The position numbers and the translations under genes were made by a program. From Gigaspora rosea (lineage: Eukaryota > Glomeromycota > Glomeromycetes > Diversisporales > Gigasporaceae): a stretch of 64,000 nucleotides of DNA. The notes under the pieces were generated by a model that ran no database searches, was not told the origin of the DNA, and saw only the letters and a list, made by a program, of their open reading frames with translations. Numbering within the stretch: the first letter of the stretch is position 1; the number at the start of each line of letters is the position of its first letter. Below are positions 1 through 10,164 of this stretch, piece after piece. Location of the stretch: contig QKWP01000139.1 of NCBI GenBank assembly GCA_003550325.1, positions 339,981-403,980 of the forward strand, read 5' to 3'.

Positions 1-32
<32 letters not shown>

Positions 33-230
33 TACCAAATCCTGAACGAAAGACACTAAAACCAGCTTGAACGTGAATGCTTAAGGAAATGTTAGGTGCT
101 TATTGACCTAAAAATTACCAACGTGTTTATATTAAAAAACAAAAACAAAAAAAATGAAAGAAAAAAGAAAAAAATTGAAAAAAGAAAAAAAAAGAAAAAA
201 ACGAAATACATAGGTGAAATCCAAGAACGT
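1..230. repeat. A-rich low-complexity sequence
   Basis: A run of 30 A residues opens the window, followed by purine-rich A/G sequence around 125-205. No gene is supported; open frames here are low-complexity readings. The poly-A could be an element tail or a contig edge. Confidence 0.7.
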
Positions 231-234
231 ACGA

Positions 235-397
235 GACACAGACAAGGCGCGCAGTACCGAAAAGAAATCACAATACCAGGACTGCACGAACACACAGACA
301 AGCCAAAAAGAAATTCACAACACCGGGACCACACGAAACACACAGACAAGGTGTGCAATACCGAAAAGAAATCCACAACACCAGGAACACACAAAAC
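235..397. repeat. Minisatellite, about 55-bp unit, three copies
   Basis: Three imperfect units (about 235-290, 291-339, 340-397) share the pieces CACAGACAAG, ACCGAAAAGAAAT and CACAACACCAGG. The sequence is noticeably richer in C and G than its surroundings. It stays open in more than one frame, which is expected of a short tandem repeat and not evidence of a gene. Confidence 0.75.
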
Positions 398-540
398 ACT
401 TATTACTGATAAAGCGCGCAACACAAAAAGAATGAAATTTTAACACAGAAGTTCACTAAAGAAACATAATGGAAAAGACGTAAACTATGTACAAACCTTA
501 CAAAGCCACAAGCCCTAACGATTAACTTTATACTAACTTC

Positions 541-655
541 GTTATGGCACCAACGATGGTTCTCACGACAGCTTCAGGCTTTTGAAGTGGCTCCAAAGAC
601 GGTTCCAACGATGTTTCCAGTGACGGCTCCAACGACGGCTCCAGCGACGCTCTAA
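541..655. repeat. Short imperfect repeats of GGCTCCAACGACG type
   Basis: Variants of GGCTCCAACGACG follow one another about every 15 bases. Similar C/G-containing low-complexity sequence (CCAACGACCAGCAACGA) recurs at 45880-46050. The remainder of 431-1205 shows no gene. Confidence 0.55.
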
Positions 656-1205
656 TAAAATAACAAAAAAAAATTAAACGTTAATAAATAAAAAAAAATA
701 AAAAAAAAAATTAAAAAAAAATAATAAAAGCTTATCTGATTGGTCGATCTGTCATGAGGTCTAGAATAAAAAAAAATTTTAATATAAACCTCTATGAGTT
801 TATATTATTAACGTAAAACCCGGGTCTAGGTTAAGGTTTTTTTTAAAAAAAATATACAAATAAAATAAAAAAATCTAATTTATGTTGTAAATTTTAAATT
901 GATATAGCGGATGCAGGACTTAACTGAATTTGGAATTCTAAATAAAACACCATTTTTGGGTTGATTTTACCATATGTACACCTGTACCCTAACCCTATTT
1001 TAATTAGGAAATTTGAATTCCGTTTCCCTTACAACATATACATAAAGATGGGCAAAATAATAATTGCAAAAAGTATCGGCTTTATTGATTGAATTCATAA
1101 TGCGCAGCCTCGATCTATACAGCATAGGCCTGCCTTGCTACAAATTTTCATAGGGGAGGGTTTAAGTATAAATCTTGCTTCTTTATAGTCTGTAAAAAAA
1201 AAAAA

Positions 1206-1625
1206 ACATAATTAACAAAATCTTACAGCCAGCATCAATGACATAGCCAACAAGATCTAATCACTAGCACCAACAACAACGACACTCCAACAGCAACCAA
1301 ATGCAACATAATTAATATCCTATAAAAGAAAAAAATACAACAGCACCAACTATAGCTTAATCACCCACCTAATCAGTACTAATGATGACCTATTCGACGG
1401 TTCCAATCAACATCAGTTTAATTAGCAACAGAACAAAAACAAAATATAGTAGCACTATCTACAACCTAATTACTTACTAACAACGACCAATCACTAGTAC
1501 TAATGCAACTTCTATTCATGATAACTAAACAACAAATGATCAGAACTTAGTAAAAGAATAAAATACAGTAACACAACTATGACTTAATTACTTATCAACA
1601 AAAACTTAAACACCAGCACCAATCT
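1206..1625. repeat. Degenerate tandem repeat, about 110-116 bp period
   Basis: Roughly 3.5 diverged units, starting near 1206, 1325, 1435 and 1551. Each has an A-rich start (AAAAGAATAAAATACAG type), then CTTAATTACTTA, then an ATCACTAGTACTAATG-like end. No coding signal. Confidence 0.5.
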
Positions 1626-1727
1626 ATAATGACGTAGCAGTAATTGTGAAAGATCATAATGAAATCCAGATCAAAATGAAATTATAATATAAAATCTCAA
1701 AAAATAATTTTTTTTGGAGTGCATTTT

Positions 1728-1755
1728 TTAGGGTTAGGAGTTAGGGTTAGGGTTC
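1728..1755 (+). repeat. Short telomere-like TTAGGG motifs
   Basis: Two or three TTAGGG units in a row within A/T-rich sequence. Similar short runs lie near 44060-44080 and 45375-45445 (CCCTAA orientation). They are too short and too internal to be a telomere. Confidence 0.5.
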
Positions 1756-2043
1756 ATTTTAAAGTAAAGTTATAATAAACAAGTATTTGTAGGGTTTAGA
1801 GAGGTAGCAGGTTAACGAGAAAATACAGATTTCATTTTAAATTATGATTTGCGACAGTAATTACTAGCACCTATGAACTATGACGCGACTGCTATATTTA
1901 ATACAAAAATAAAAGAAAAAAAATTTTAAAAAATAAATATGATCATGTGATGCACATTTTAATTAGTTGGCGATATATAATCATATCATGGGATGCAAAA
2001 TTAACATTTATTCTTTTTTTATATTAATTCATATATATTAAAT

Positions 2044-2674
2044 GGGAAAATAAATTTGTCGCACCTGCAACATGTTGCACCCCCGGTTCGGCCAATCAAA
2101 TCGCACGATTTTATAGGCAAAAAAAATTTTTTTAAAAAATTAAAAATTATACATAATAAAGTGTAAAATTTATATAAAATAGCATGCCATATAACGTAAA
2201 ATTTTATTCTGAACAACTTTTTCTAAGTCAGATAGATTGTCTTAGTAAAAAAAATGTTTTATAAAAAAAATCAAAAATTTCCAAAGTTAGCACATATAAA
2301 GCTTTTTTTTTACTAAAACAATATACCTTTTAACTTAGAAAAAGTTGTTTAGCATTAAATTTTACATATAATCCTTAGACGTAAAGATAGATTTATATTA
2401 GTAAAAAAAAGTTTTATATGTGCTAACGTTTGAAATTTTTGATTTTTCTTATAAAACATTTTTTTTACTAAGATAATCTATCTTTATGACTTAGAAAAAG
2501 TTGTTCAGAATAAAATTTTACATTATAAGCTTTGATATCGCTTATTTATTTTTACATTTTACTAGTAAAATTTTGAATTTTTAAAAAATAAAATTTTTGC
2601 ATACAAAATCGTGCGATTTGATTGGCCGAATCGGGGGGGTGCGACATGTCGTGGGTGCAACAAATTTCTATTCC
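2044..2674. mobile_element. Long-palindrome TIR element, copy 1
   Basis: A 631-bp element whose halves are inverted repeats of each other. The left end carries AAATTTGTCGCACCTGCAAC and CCAATCAAATCGCACGATTT; the right end carries their near-perfect reverse complements. A 10-bp target duplication TATATTAAAT flanks it exactly (2034-2043 and 2675-2684). The interior is A/T-rich with repeated AACTTTTTCTAAGT modules in both orientations. It is non-coding; open frames inside are accidental. Long TIRs with a 9-10 bp duplication fit a non-autonomous Mutator-like (MULE) element, which is inference. A second copy in reverse orientation lies at 36470-37107. Confidence 0.88.
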
Positions 2675-2687
2675 TATATTAAATATT

Positions 2688-3784
2688 ATATAAGAGAGAT
2701 GAAATATTGTAGCAAGGGAAGCAAGCCAGATATCTTGCAATCTGGTGATTGAGATTGAATAAATTTTATACCATTTGATTTGTCTCATCAAGACAAATTG
2801 AATAATAAAATTCATTCAATTCCAATTAATAGATCACAAGATATTATCATTTATACAAAATATGTTTTTATATATTTGAATTTATTATTAAATATATATA
2901 GAATATGGGAGTATCCATAAATAACATTATACAAGAGGAGTCAGATAAAACATAACATTTTTCTGATAAGTTGAAGGGCAAAAAATATAATGTAATTTTT
3001 TTAAAAAAATTTGTCTAAATTTTGATCTAGTGGTCCAAATTGAATGATATTGATACCATTAGATTTGTTTACTATGTAATAAAATATTCAAGTTTTGTAA
3101 AATTTTATATATAAATATATGGATTTTAAAAAATTTTTTATATGGTCTAGAGGGGTCAAAAGCTACTATGTGGGGTATATAACATCATTAATAGATGTTC
3201 TCTATTTAACAGAATAACTTTTGATTTACTAGTCTTTTACAAACAATTTTATCACTAAAAGAACTGTCTCAATGAGCCAATTCTACAAGTACAAAATTGT
3301 CAAAATCTAATCATAGTGTCCTGTGATCAAAATTGATTTATCTTATTTTATAAATTATATTAGTGATCTGCAAATTTTTATATATAAACTTCATAATTTT
3401 GGAATCCTATAATTGGATATTAACAATTATGTACTTGTTAGAATTATCTTACTGAAATGGATATTTAAATAGTAAAATCATCCAAAATAGATTTTGTACT
3501 TGTTAGAATCATCTCCTAAGATGGCCATTTTGGTAGTAAAATCATCTAAAATGGACCAGTATATCAAAAATTATTCACAGTGTCCACAATACCCTCCTTT
3601 TCTCCAAAATTTAGTTTTTTATATTCTATTTTTGTGTACTATTTATTTATATCTAAGACTATATATGATATTTATTAATAAGCATAGTTCAAATAATAAA
3701 AATTGTATAAAAATTTATTTGTTTATTAAAAAGTTTTATTAGTGAAAACTTTAACCTGTTCACAATACCCACCTTCCTTATAGC
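2688..3784. mobile_element. TIR element family C, copy A (empty-site copy)
   Basis: Begins TATAAGAGAGATG and ends with its inverted counterpart CTTCCTTATA. Its modules match, in reverse orientation, those flanking the hAT transposon in the copy at 52389-56877: a palindrome around ATACCATTTGATTTGTCT (2726-2850), a block with GTAGTAAAATCATC, two TGTCCACAATACCC-type motifs, and the segment reading AGCATAGTTCAAATAATAAA at 3681-3700. The last is the uninterrupted form of the hAT insertion site. Extra A/T-rich sequence around 2890-3220 has no counterpart in the other copy. No coding capacity. Confidence 0.75.
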
Positions 3785-5173
3785 TAAAATCATATTTAAA
3801 CAATTTTTAATATTTTAAAAATAGGCAAATTTGCCAGTTCAACAAACTAACAGCTAAGAATAATAATACACAACAAGTATTAACTAGCTTTATACTATTT
3901 TAATTAGATAATAACATAATCCATCTACAACTTGTGGAAAGCTTAAGACCAATGAAAGTAAAAGTTATTAGAGAATTATTAGAGCATTGGACAACAATGT
4001 TAAAAATTGCAAAGAATACATTAATCAGTATGGTGCCTAATGCAAAAATGTAAATCTAACAATCTAATAACCATTTATGATTTTTTAAACTATATATATT
4101 AATTCAATTTAATGAGTTTATAAAAAAAAATAAAAATTGACGAATGCAATTGAGTAATTGACCAGTTAATCATGATCTAGAAAATAATTAAGTTTATTAG
4201 TGTAGCTAATTAATTGATTGATCACTTTAGATAATCTAATATTTCCATTAAATAACTAATTAGATTACATCATGGTTACTGGAAAAAAAATAATAGTTTG
4301 TTTTGTTTGGATACATAAGAACTTATCTTGTGTATATATATGTTTTGTATAATGCATCCAAACATACTATGAAACTCAAATATTGGAATTTCGACCTGAT
4401 GCAATTTTCAACTTGACGTACAAAATAAATATCAATATTTTTTGTATGCATTTATGGTAGTTCTTGAGATATTATTATATTCTGAATTATTTTATTCTGG
4501 GTGATGAATTTGTGTGATTGAGATTCTCCGCGATTATAATTATTATTATTTTTTTTTTTTTAAGATTTATTTCTTCAGGATTTTAACAACTTCCCTCGAA
4601 ATACATAAAAAATTCTGAATAATTTTATTATTCACTTTCTAAGCTATAGATTTTATTCAGATTTTTTCATTTATGTAAATTAGATATTGTCATTAGATTA
4701 ACATTCCTGTATTCATTGATTTAGGACAATTGTATGTACGTATTTAAATAGATCAATATAACGTATGGATATTGTAATTATTATTATTAATTAAGATTAT
4801 TATAATATCAATTACGTGTATTATATATATTATATCATATCATTTAAAAAATATACTTTTCGGAGTCCTCAAAAATTTTATTTTTTTTAGAGTTAATGGT
4901 GCTATAGACTAACGTACGGTGGCTCTTTGTGCGAAAACAATTCTATGTTAAATATTTAAAGGTGTTATTGCCTATTATCGTTTTTTATATAGTGGTGATG
5001 TGATAACAACGGTAACGAAAGACCAATATGGCAGCTAAATTCAGTAATGGAAAGCTAGTCGTTGTAATGTAGTTGGAACAGCTTTTATGTTTAACATATG
5101 TAAAGTTCTTCCAAACAAAAGCGCTTTAATACTCATGAAAAGACAACATTCACTGTTTAAACAGAAGATTTAT
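3785..5173. other. A/T-rich intergenic sequence, nothing recognised
   Basis: No open frame of interest, RNA gene or clear element terminus seen. Confidence 0.6.
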
Positions 5174-5552
5174 TAGTGATGGGAAAAATGCGCATTTTAT
5201 AATAGCATGCGCATGAATGAGCATTAATGCGCACGTTATATAAAATGCGTATGATATCGCATGATATAATTTTTGGAATTTATATTTTCCCTACGGAAAA
5301 TATCGGATACGTGCTCAAACTTTTACCCGATCTTGCTCTTCTTTTATGTTCATTCATTTTCTTTCGGAATTTTTTTGAGACTTTCGCATCCATATTCCTT
5401 AATTCCGCCCGACAATAAGTTCCCTGGCCTAAATTATATATACTTTAAATTTCCTATATAAATTTAGATGGTATAAAATGCGCATGATTTTGAAACATGC
5501 GCATTAATGCGCACGATTAAGGAATAATGTGCACGCATGAAACACATCTCTA
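5174..5552. mobile_element. TIR element with ATGCGCA motifs
   Basis: Starts TAGTGATGGGAAAAATGCGC and ends, reversed, TAGAGATGTGTTTCATGCG. Both flanks hold repeated ATGCGCATTAATGCGCAC-type palindromic words. The TAG...CTA ends resemble the hAT-type elements elsewhere in the window, but no 8-bp duplication is seen. The right-end text, reversed, resembles the spacer in the satellite at 43318-43800. Short open frames inside are not genes. Confidence 0.55.
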
Positions 5553-6200
5553 TATCATATATCATATGATCGAAAACAACCACACGACTTAGCCCATAAT
5601 GCTGAAATACTATCACGGGTAAAACTAAAGCATGTGAGAATCAGATGTCATTAAAAGAAGGGATACGGCGTATGAAGATCGATGACTAATATAATGATAA
5701 TGGAATTTGCATGGAATAAATAACCAAATAAAAATAGTAAGTACTGTATAAAAACCATGCATATCCACCAAACCCACATTGAAATGGAGATGGCACGTGA
5801 TTTTATGATTTCTTCGCACTCTTCACTTGCATTTCTTCACTCACAGCCGGATGAACCATTTAACATCCTAGCCATTAAAAATTTAGGCAGGTGGTACATC
5901 AGATGTCTGATGTGGCTCTGATGATAACCGATAAAAATTGTTCCATCTTGAATTTCAAGATCGGTGTAACATAAAAATCGATTGCTATAAATAATCAATA
6001 ATGACCCTAATTTTTAGTTAAATATCATTTTCTGTGGCCTAATTAAAAAGTTTTCTAAGAAGTTTTATCAAATAGACGCTACATTATACTAACTGTTGCG
6101 TGCTATATTTTGCATACGTAAACTTTATATAAGATTACTTAAAAAAATCAATAAATTTCTTAACAGGGAAAAACTAAATTTAAGGGTGCGTCACCTAAAT
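5553..6200. other. Intergenic, upstream of the first F-box gene
   Basis: No gene recognised. The sequence contains ordinary A/T-rich DNA leading into the promoter region of the F-box gene. Confidence 0.5.
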
Positions 6201-6232
6201 TATAAATACGTACGTACGACGTACGTACATGA
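6201..6232 (+). promoter_or_regulatory. TATA-like box and ACGT-repeat palindrome
   Basis: TATAAATA at 6201-6208 lies about 70 bp before the ATG of the F-box gene. It is directly followed by a palindromic run of ACGT words (ACGTACGTACGACGTACGTA). Position suggests a core promoter; function is inferred only. Confidence 0.4.
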
Positions 6233-6277
6233 AACAATAAGGGCTTAAATCATTTCTCATTAATTCAACGAAGCTTC

Positions 6278-7789
6278 ATGGCATCAAAAATATTTGTGGG
6301 CGACATGCCCGAATTAATGGAAAATATTCTTAATAATTTAAATAATGAATTTTGTTCCTTATATTCATGCGCACTTGTGAACCGACATTGGTGTAAAATG
6401 TCAATTCCTATTCTTTGGCAAGATCCATTTTCATTCGAACAAAATCCAATATTCATTTCTACATATTTTTCATCTCTTGGCGAAAACGAAAAATCCATTT
6501 TAAAAGAATGTTTAGAAGGTGGGATAAGTATAGAATTTTCCAAACCATTATTTGATTATACAAGATTTTTAAAGATTCTCGAGTTATCCAGCTTAGAAAG
6601 TAAAGTTAAGAAATGGATCTATATTCAGCATGTTAATCCGATGCCAAATTACACCCAATTAACATATCGTATATTTAATTTATTATTTAAATTATTTGTT
6701 GAGAGTGGGGCCACTTTGCACAAATTAGATTTATATTTTCGTAATTATGAAATTAATCCAGAAATTTTCTACTCTTTAGAGCAAAATGAACAATTTTTCT
6801 CACGACTCCAAAATTTATCTTTAGGTGTAACATCACACTTTAATATTGATAGTGCTACTAGATTATTAAGAATATTGGCCAAAACTACTACGAAACTTAG
6901 TAATTTAAATCTTGGTAGATTTTATTCTGATAATGGGCCACAATTATTTAAGATTCTTATGTGTATTATTAAATCACAAGAGCAAATTAGGCGATTTAGC
7001 TTAGTTGGAGAATGTCTTGCAGAATTTCACGGCATTATTTCAGCTTTAGATATTCAAAGGAATTCATTACAAGAAATTAAATTAGAACACTGTGATTACA
7101 GCGCAGAATTTGATGTACTGAAAGATTGTAATAATTTAAAAATACTTCGTATTAGGTATTGCGATATGAAACTGTTGAAAATATTAAATGATAATGTCAA
7201 CACATTGGAGATAGTTGATTTTCAGATTGATGCAACGCCTATAGTAAAAATTTTAGAAAAATTCGGTTCATTATTACAACGACTAATACTTGCATCAACA
7301 GATCGAGAAATCTGGAAAGAGAATTTATTATTAGAAGCGATTAGATCCTTCTGCCCAAACATTACGTATCTCAAAATTTCGAATATTGGATTTTCCGCTC
7401 AACTCATAGAGCTTATTGGAAATTTACAAAAACTTCAATTTCTCACGTTATGGTGCAATGATTTCATAACAGAAGAATTAAAAACACGAGTTATACAATT
7501 TGCAAAAACATTGCCATTAACATTGCAATACCTTCACTTATGGGATAATTTGTTAGAACTATATATTGATATTTTTCTCAATCATTGCAATGCACCTTTG
7601 AAAAAATTGATAATTTATCATCTTGATAATGAGAAAATTTCGAAAGCACTAATTGAATTCTGCATACGAAATAAAACTTTGAATTACGTGGGAGTAGATA
7701 GATATTTTAAGTTAGATGATGATATTAGAAAGGAAGTTGAAAAATATGTTTCATTGGTTCCATATGAACGTGTTGTTGTTAATTGTTAA
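6278..7789 (+). CDS. F-box/leucine-rich-repeat protein (paralogue 1)
   Basis: An uninterrupted 503-residue frame starting at ATG 6278 and ending TAA. Residues about 9-52 (from MPELMENILNNLN through CSLYSCALVNRHWC to ILWQDPFSF) have the F-box pattern: a leucine-rich first helix, then the R-x-W-C turn and the LW motif. F-boxes bind Skp1 in SCF ubiquitin ligases. The rest alternates hydrophobic L/I-rich stretches (LQNLSLG, NLKILRIRYC, ITYLKISNI, LQFLTLW) in the manner of degenerate leucine-rich repeats, presumably the substrate-binding part. The start is supported because the paralogue at 10165-11655 begins almost identically (MASKIF-G-MPELME). Single exon; TATA-like box about 70 bp upstream. 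Such F-box/LRR genes are highly expanded in arbuscular mycorrhizal fungi. Substrate unknown. It appears intact. Confidence 0.88.
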   Translation: MASKIFVGDMPELMENILNNLNNEFCSLYSCALVNRHWCKMSIPILWQDPFSFEQNPIFISTYFSSLGENEKSILKECLEGGISIEFSKPLFDYTRFLKILELSSLESKVKKWIYIQHVNPMPNYTQLTYRIFNLLFKLFVESGATLHKLDLYFRNYEINPEIFYSLEQNEQFFSRLQNLSLGVTSHFNIDSATRLLRILAKTTTKLSNLNLGRFYSDNGPQLFKILMCIIKSQEQIRRFSLVGECLAEFHGIISALDIQRNSLQEIKLEHCDYSAEFDVLKDCNNLKILRIRYCDMKLLKILNDNVNTLEIVDFQIDATPIVKILEKFGSLLQRLILASTDREIWKENLLLEAIRSFCPNITYLKISNIGFSAQLIELIGNLQKLQFLTLWCNDFITEELKTRVIQFAKTLPLTLQYLHLWDNLLELYIDIFLNHCNAPLKKLIIYHLDNEKISKALIEFCIRNKTLNYVGVDRYFKLDDDIRKEVEKYVSLVPYERVVVNC

Positions 7790-8330
7790 TTTCTATAAAT
7801 CCCTTTCATTAATGGACTAGAAATGCGATCAAGATATCTGCTAATTTTAATCTTATAACAAAATTATTATGAGGGATCCGGATATCCAATATCCGTTAAC
7901 TTTTAAATAAGAAAGCAGATAACGGATCGCATCTTTACCATGGACCAACAGTATTTATGTAAGGTGTCACACGGTCGGGTCGTCTTACTATTTTAATATA
8001 TACAGTAACATGAAATTTTTTTAAATAGGCTTAGCCGGTCGTTTTTTCTTTTAAAACAATTTCATATATAGTAGTTTCATAAATATCTTTATTTTATTTA
8101 TTTATTTATAAATCTACCCGGTTATTTAAATGCATAAATTTTTTACAGTTATCATAAATTTTGAGACATTGATCGAGTGATTTTTTGGTTGATCCGATTA
8201 AGATTGTAATTTCGATATAATTGATGCAATTTGAAATATACAAGATACGGTAACTAATGTAAACATTACTTATATCTCTGGATGAATACAGAAATATGAT
8301 ACTTTCAAAGCATCTTCGCTGGAAACACAT
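7790..8330. other. Intergenic, downstream of F-box gene 1
   Basis: No gene seen. Contains a small inverted pair, GGATATCCAATATCCGTTAAC against GATAACGGATC, near 7876-7930. Confidence 0.5.
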
Positions 8331-8379
8331 TAATTGAAAAAATTTAAAAAAAAACATAGTTCAAAAAAAGTGTTAAACA

Positions 8380-8660
8380 CTCAGGTGTTAATACATTCTA
8401 TAGGTCAGGTCCGGATTCTGGTCAAAATCCCGACAAACAAAATCATGACAATGTCAAATCTTGACAAGTTAGCCTGCATTAAGCTAACGTTAACTGTTAA
8501 TTATAGTTCTGGTCAAATTTTATTTGTCGGGATTCTTTTTGTCAAGCTTTTGATTCAAATTAGTGGCTGGACTCGTCAACTCTTGATTCAAATAATTCGA
8601 AATTATCATGATTTGAATCATGAAATTTTTAACTCACAATTACTCGCGAGTTAATAGTTA
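8380..8660. repeat. Small inverted-repeat sequence (CCCGACAAA motifs)
   Basis: AATCCCGACAAACAAAA near 8427 faces its inverse TTTTATTTGTCGGGATT near 8518, and TTGAC/GTCAA words occur throughout. Probably a small degraded TIR element; ends are not defined. The open frame through it carries no recognisable protein. Confidence 0.35.
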
Positions 8661-8780
8661 TTAACGTATTATGAAGTTTAAACTGAATAATACTTTACTT
8701 TCAATAATAATTTTGTAATTTTAACAAAGTTACAAATTATGTAATTATTTAAAATTTAAAAAAACTATATACGTAACTTA

Positions 8781-9062
8781 TTGCAATTGCAAATTTTTAA
8801 TAAAAAGAAATCTTTAAAACAACTTCATCTAATAAACATGGCGAAAAATAAAAAATCACTAATGAACGAGAGGACCTGTAATGAAGAAAGTAGTCAAAAC
8901 ACAAATACCCATGCGTCCAAACGTATATCTATTCCAAGTTCCGTTTGGTATTATTTTCGAAAGGAGGACATGACTTCCACTCGTGAAACTATATTGGATG
9001 GTGAGGAAGAATGTGGCACCTCGGTTCTATTCGAAGTTATTTGTTTTTGTAAATCACCGTGA
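8781..9062 (+). CDS. Uncertain small ORF, possible BED-finger relic
   Basis: A 93-residue frame. Only the middle (residues about 48-65, SKRISIPSSVWYYFRKED) vaguely resembles the start of a BED zinc finger (S-x-VW-x-x-F) as found at the N-terminus of hAT transposases, but the cysteines and histidines that should follow are absent. It may be a transposon relic or a chance frame. No neighbour supports it. Confidence 0.15.
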   Translation: MQLQIFNKKKSLKQLHLINMAKNKKSLMNERTCNEESSQNTNTHASKRISIPSSVWYYFRKEDMTSTRETILDGEEECGTSVLFEVICFCKSP

Positions 9063-9221
9063 CTCAAATTACTTGAATAAAACTCAGAAAGTAATTCAAT
9101 CGAATGATTCGAGCACTCTTCCGAGCAGCCACTATCCCAAATCTGTCAGGTCCTAAAGTACTTCCAAAGAAACGGATATATTTTAAAACTTTCTTCACTT
9201 TTAGGAGTACCACATTGCTAA

Positions 9222-9572
9222 GGGTGCTCTCAAGCACATTCTCAATGTGATTAGCAAAGTGATCGCAATGGTGTTCACGATATTTATATTTATTTAAAAT
9301 TTTTACTTAAAATTCGAATATACATTTTATGGCGTCATTGAAATTTTCTCAGGCATCATCATCCTCAGTGAGATTAATTAATGATCATAATGGTGCTCAT
9401 TTATTAGAATCAATCAAAATAAACAAGTCATTTACGTACTAAGCTTTATCAAACTACGCAAATTCATCCTAATTATTAACTTGCTTTATTTATTTAAAAT
9501 ATTTTTTCCGCTAAATGAATTTTATTTCCCGACACTTTTTTACCTATTTGATTAAGGCGCTTGAGAACACCC
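9222..9572. mobile_element. Small TIR element with TAA duplication
   Basis: Inverted termini GGGTGCTCTCAAGC and GCTTGAGAACACCC, flanked by TAA on both sides (9219-9221 and 9573-9575). A 3-bp TWA duplication with G-rich TIRs is the pattern of PIF/Harbinger MITEs; that assignment is inference. 351 bp, non-coding. Confidence 0.7.
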
Positions 9573-9575
9573 TAA

Positions 9576-10164
9576 ACCTGTAATATAAAACCTTAATGAA
9601 AAACAATATAACTGGTATTATATAGATTACTGTAGCTTAAACCAGATATACGAATAAAAGTAGCATTTAGATAAATACACTATCATTTTTAATAATTACG
9701 CCAATTTGTGTATAAAGTCTAATTTATGTTCATATTTCTTGCTAAGATTAATTGGTTACAAGGATAAACATCAGATAAAAATATAATACTGTGCAGAATT
9801 GTCTGCCGTAATTGTTTTTAACAAGGTTGTAATATTGCAATTGTTTATATGTCATAAACGGTTGTAATAAGTTGGGATTAATTACGTCAAGGAACTCTAA
9901 CGTTGAGTGTGTGTCAAGGTTCTAACAATCTGCAGTATTAGTATTACTTGTAATACAAAAGCTGCTTTGATATTACAAATTGATCAATATAAAAACTAAT
10001 TAATTAATTTGAATGACCTAATTTAGCGATCATATTGTAATAAACCATTTATCATTTACTTTATCAGCTTTAAAACCCATTTACATTAGATACTTTGTAG
10101 TAAATGTTATAAATACTAAATATGCATTGTGAATTTTCCACGGACAAAAAGAAAATTATAGAAA
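9576..10164. other. Intergenic between convergent F-box genes
   Basis: A/T-rich sequence with no recognised gene; it holds the 3' flank of the second F-box gene. Confidence 0.5.

Noticed and set aside
96-443. Lysine-rich 115-residue ORF at the window start
   Set aside because: Low-complexity A/G-rich DNA plus a minisatellite; overlapping frames are equally open.
1728-1755. Telomere
   Set aside because: Only two to three TTAGGG units, in the interior, with ordinary repeat DNA on both sides; similar short runs at 44060 and 45375 are also internal.
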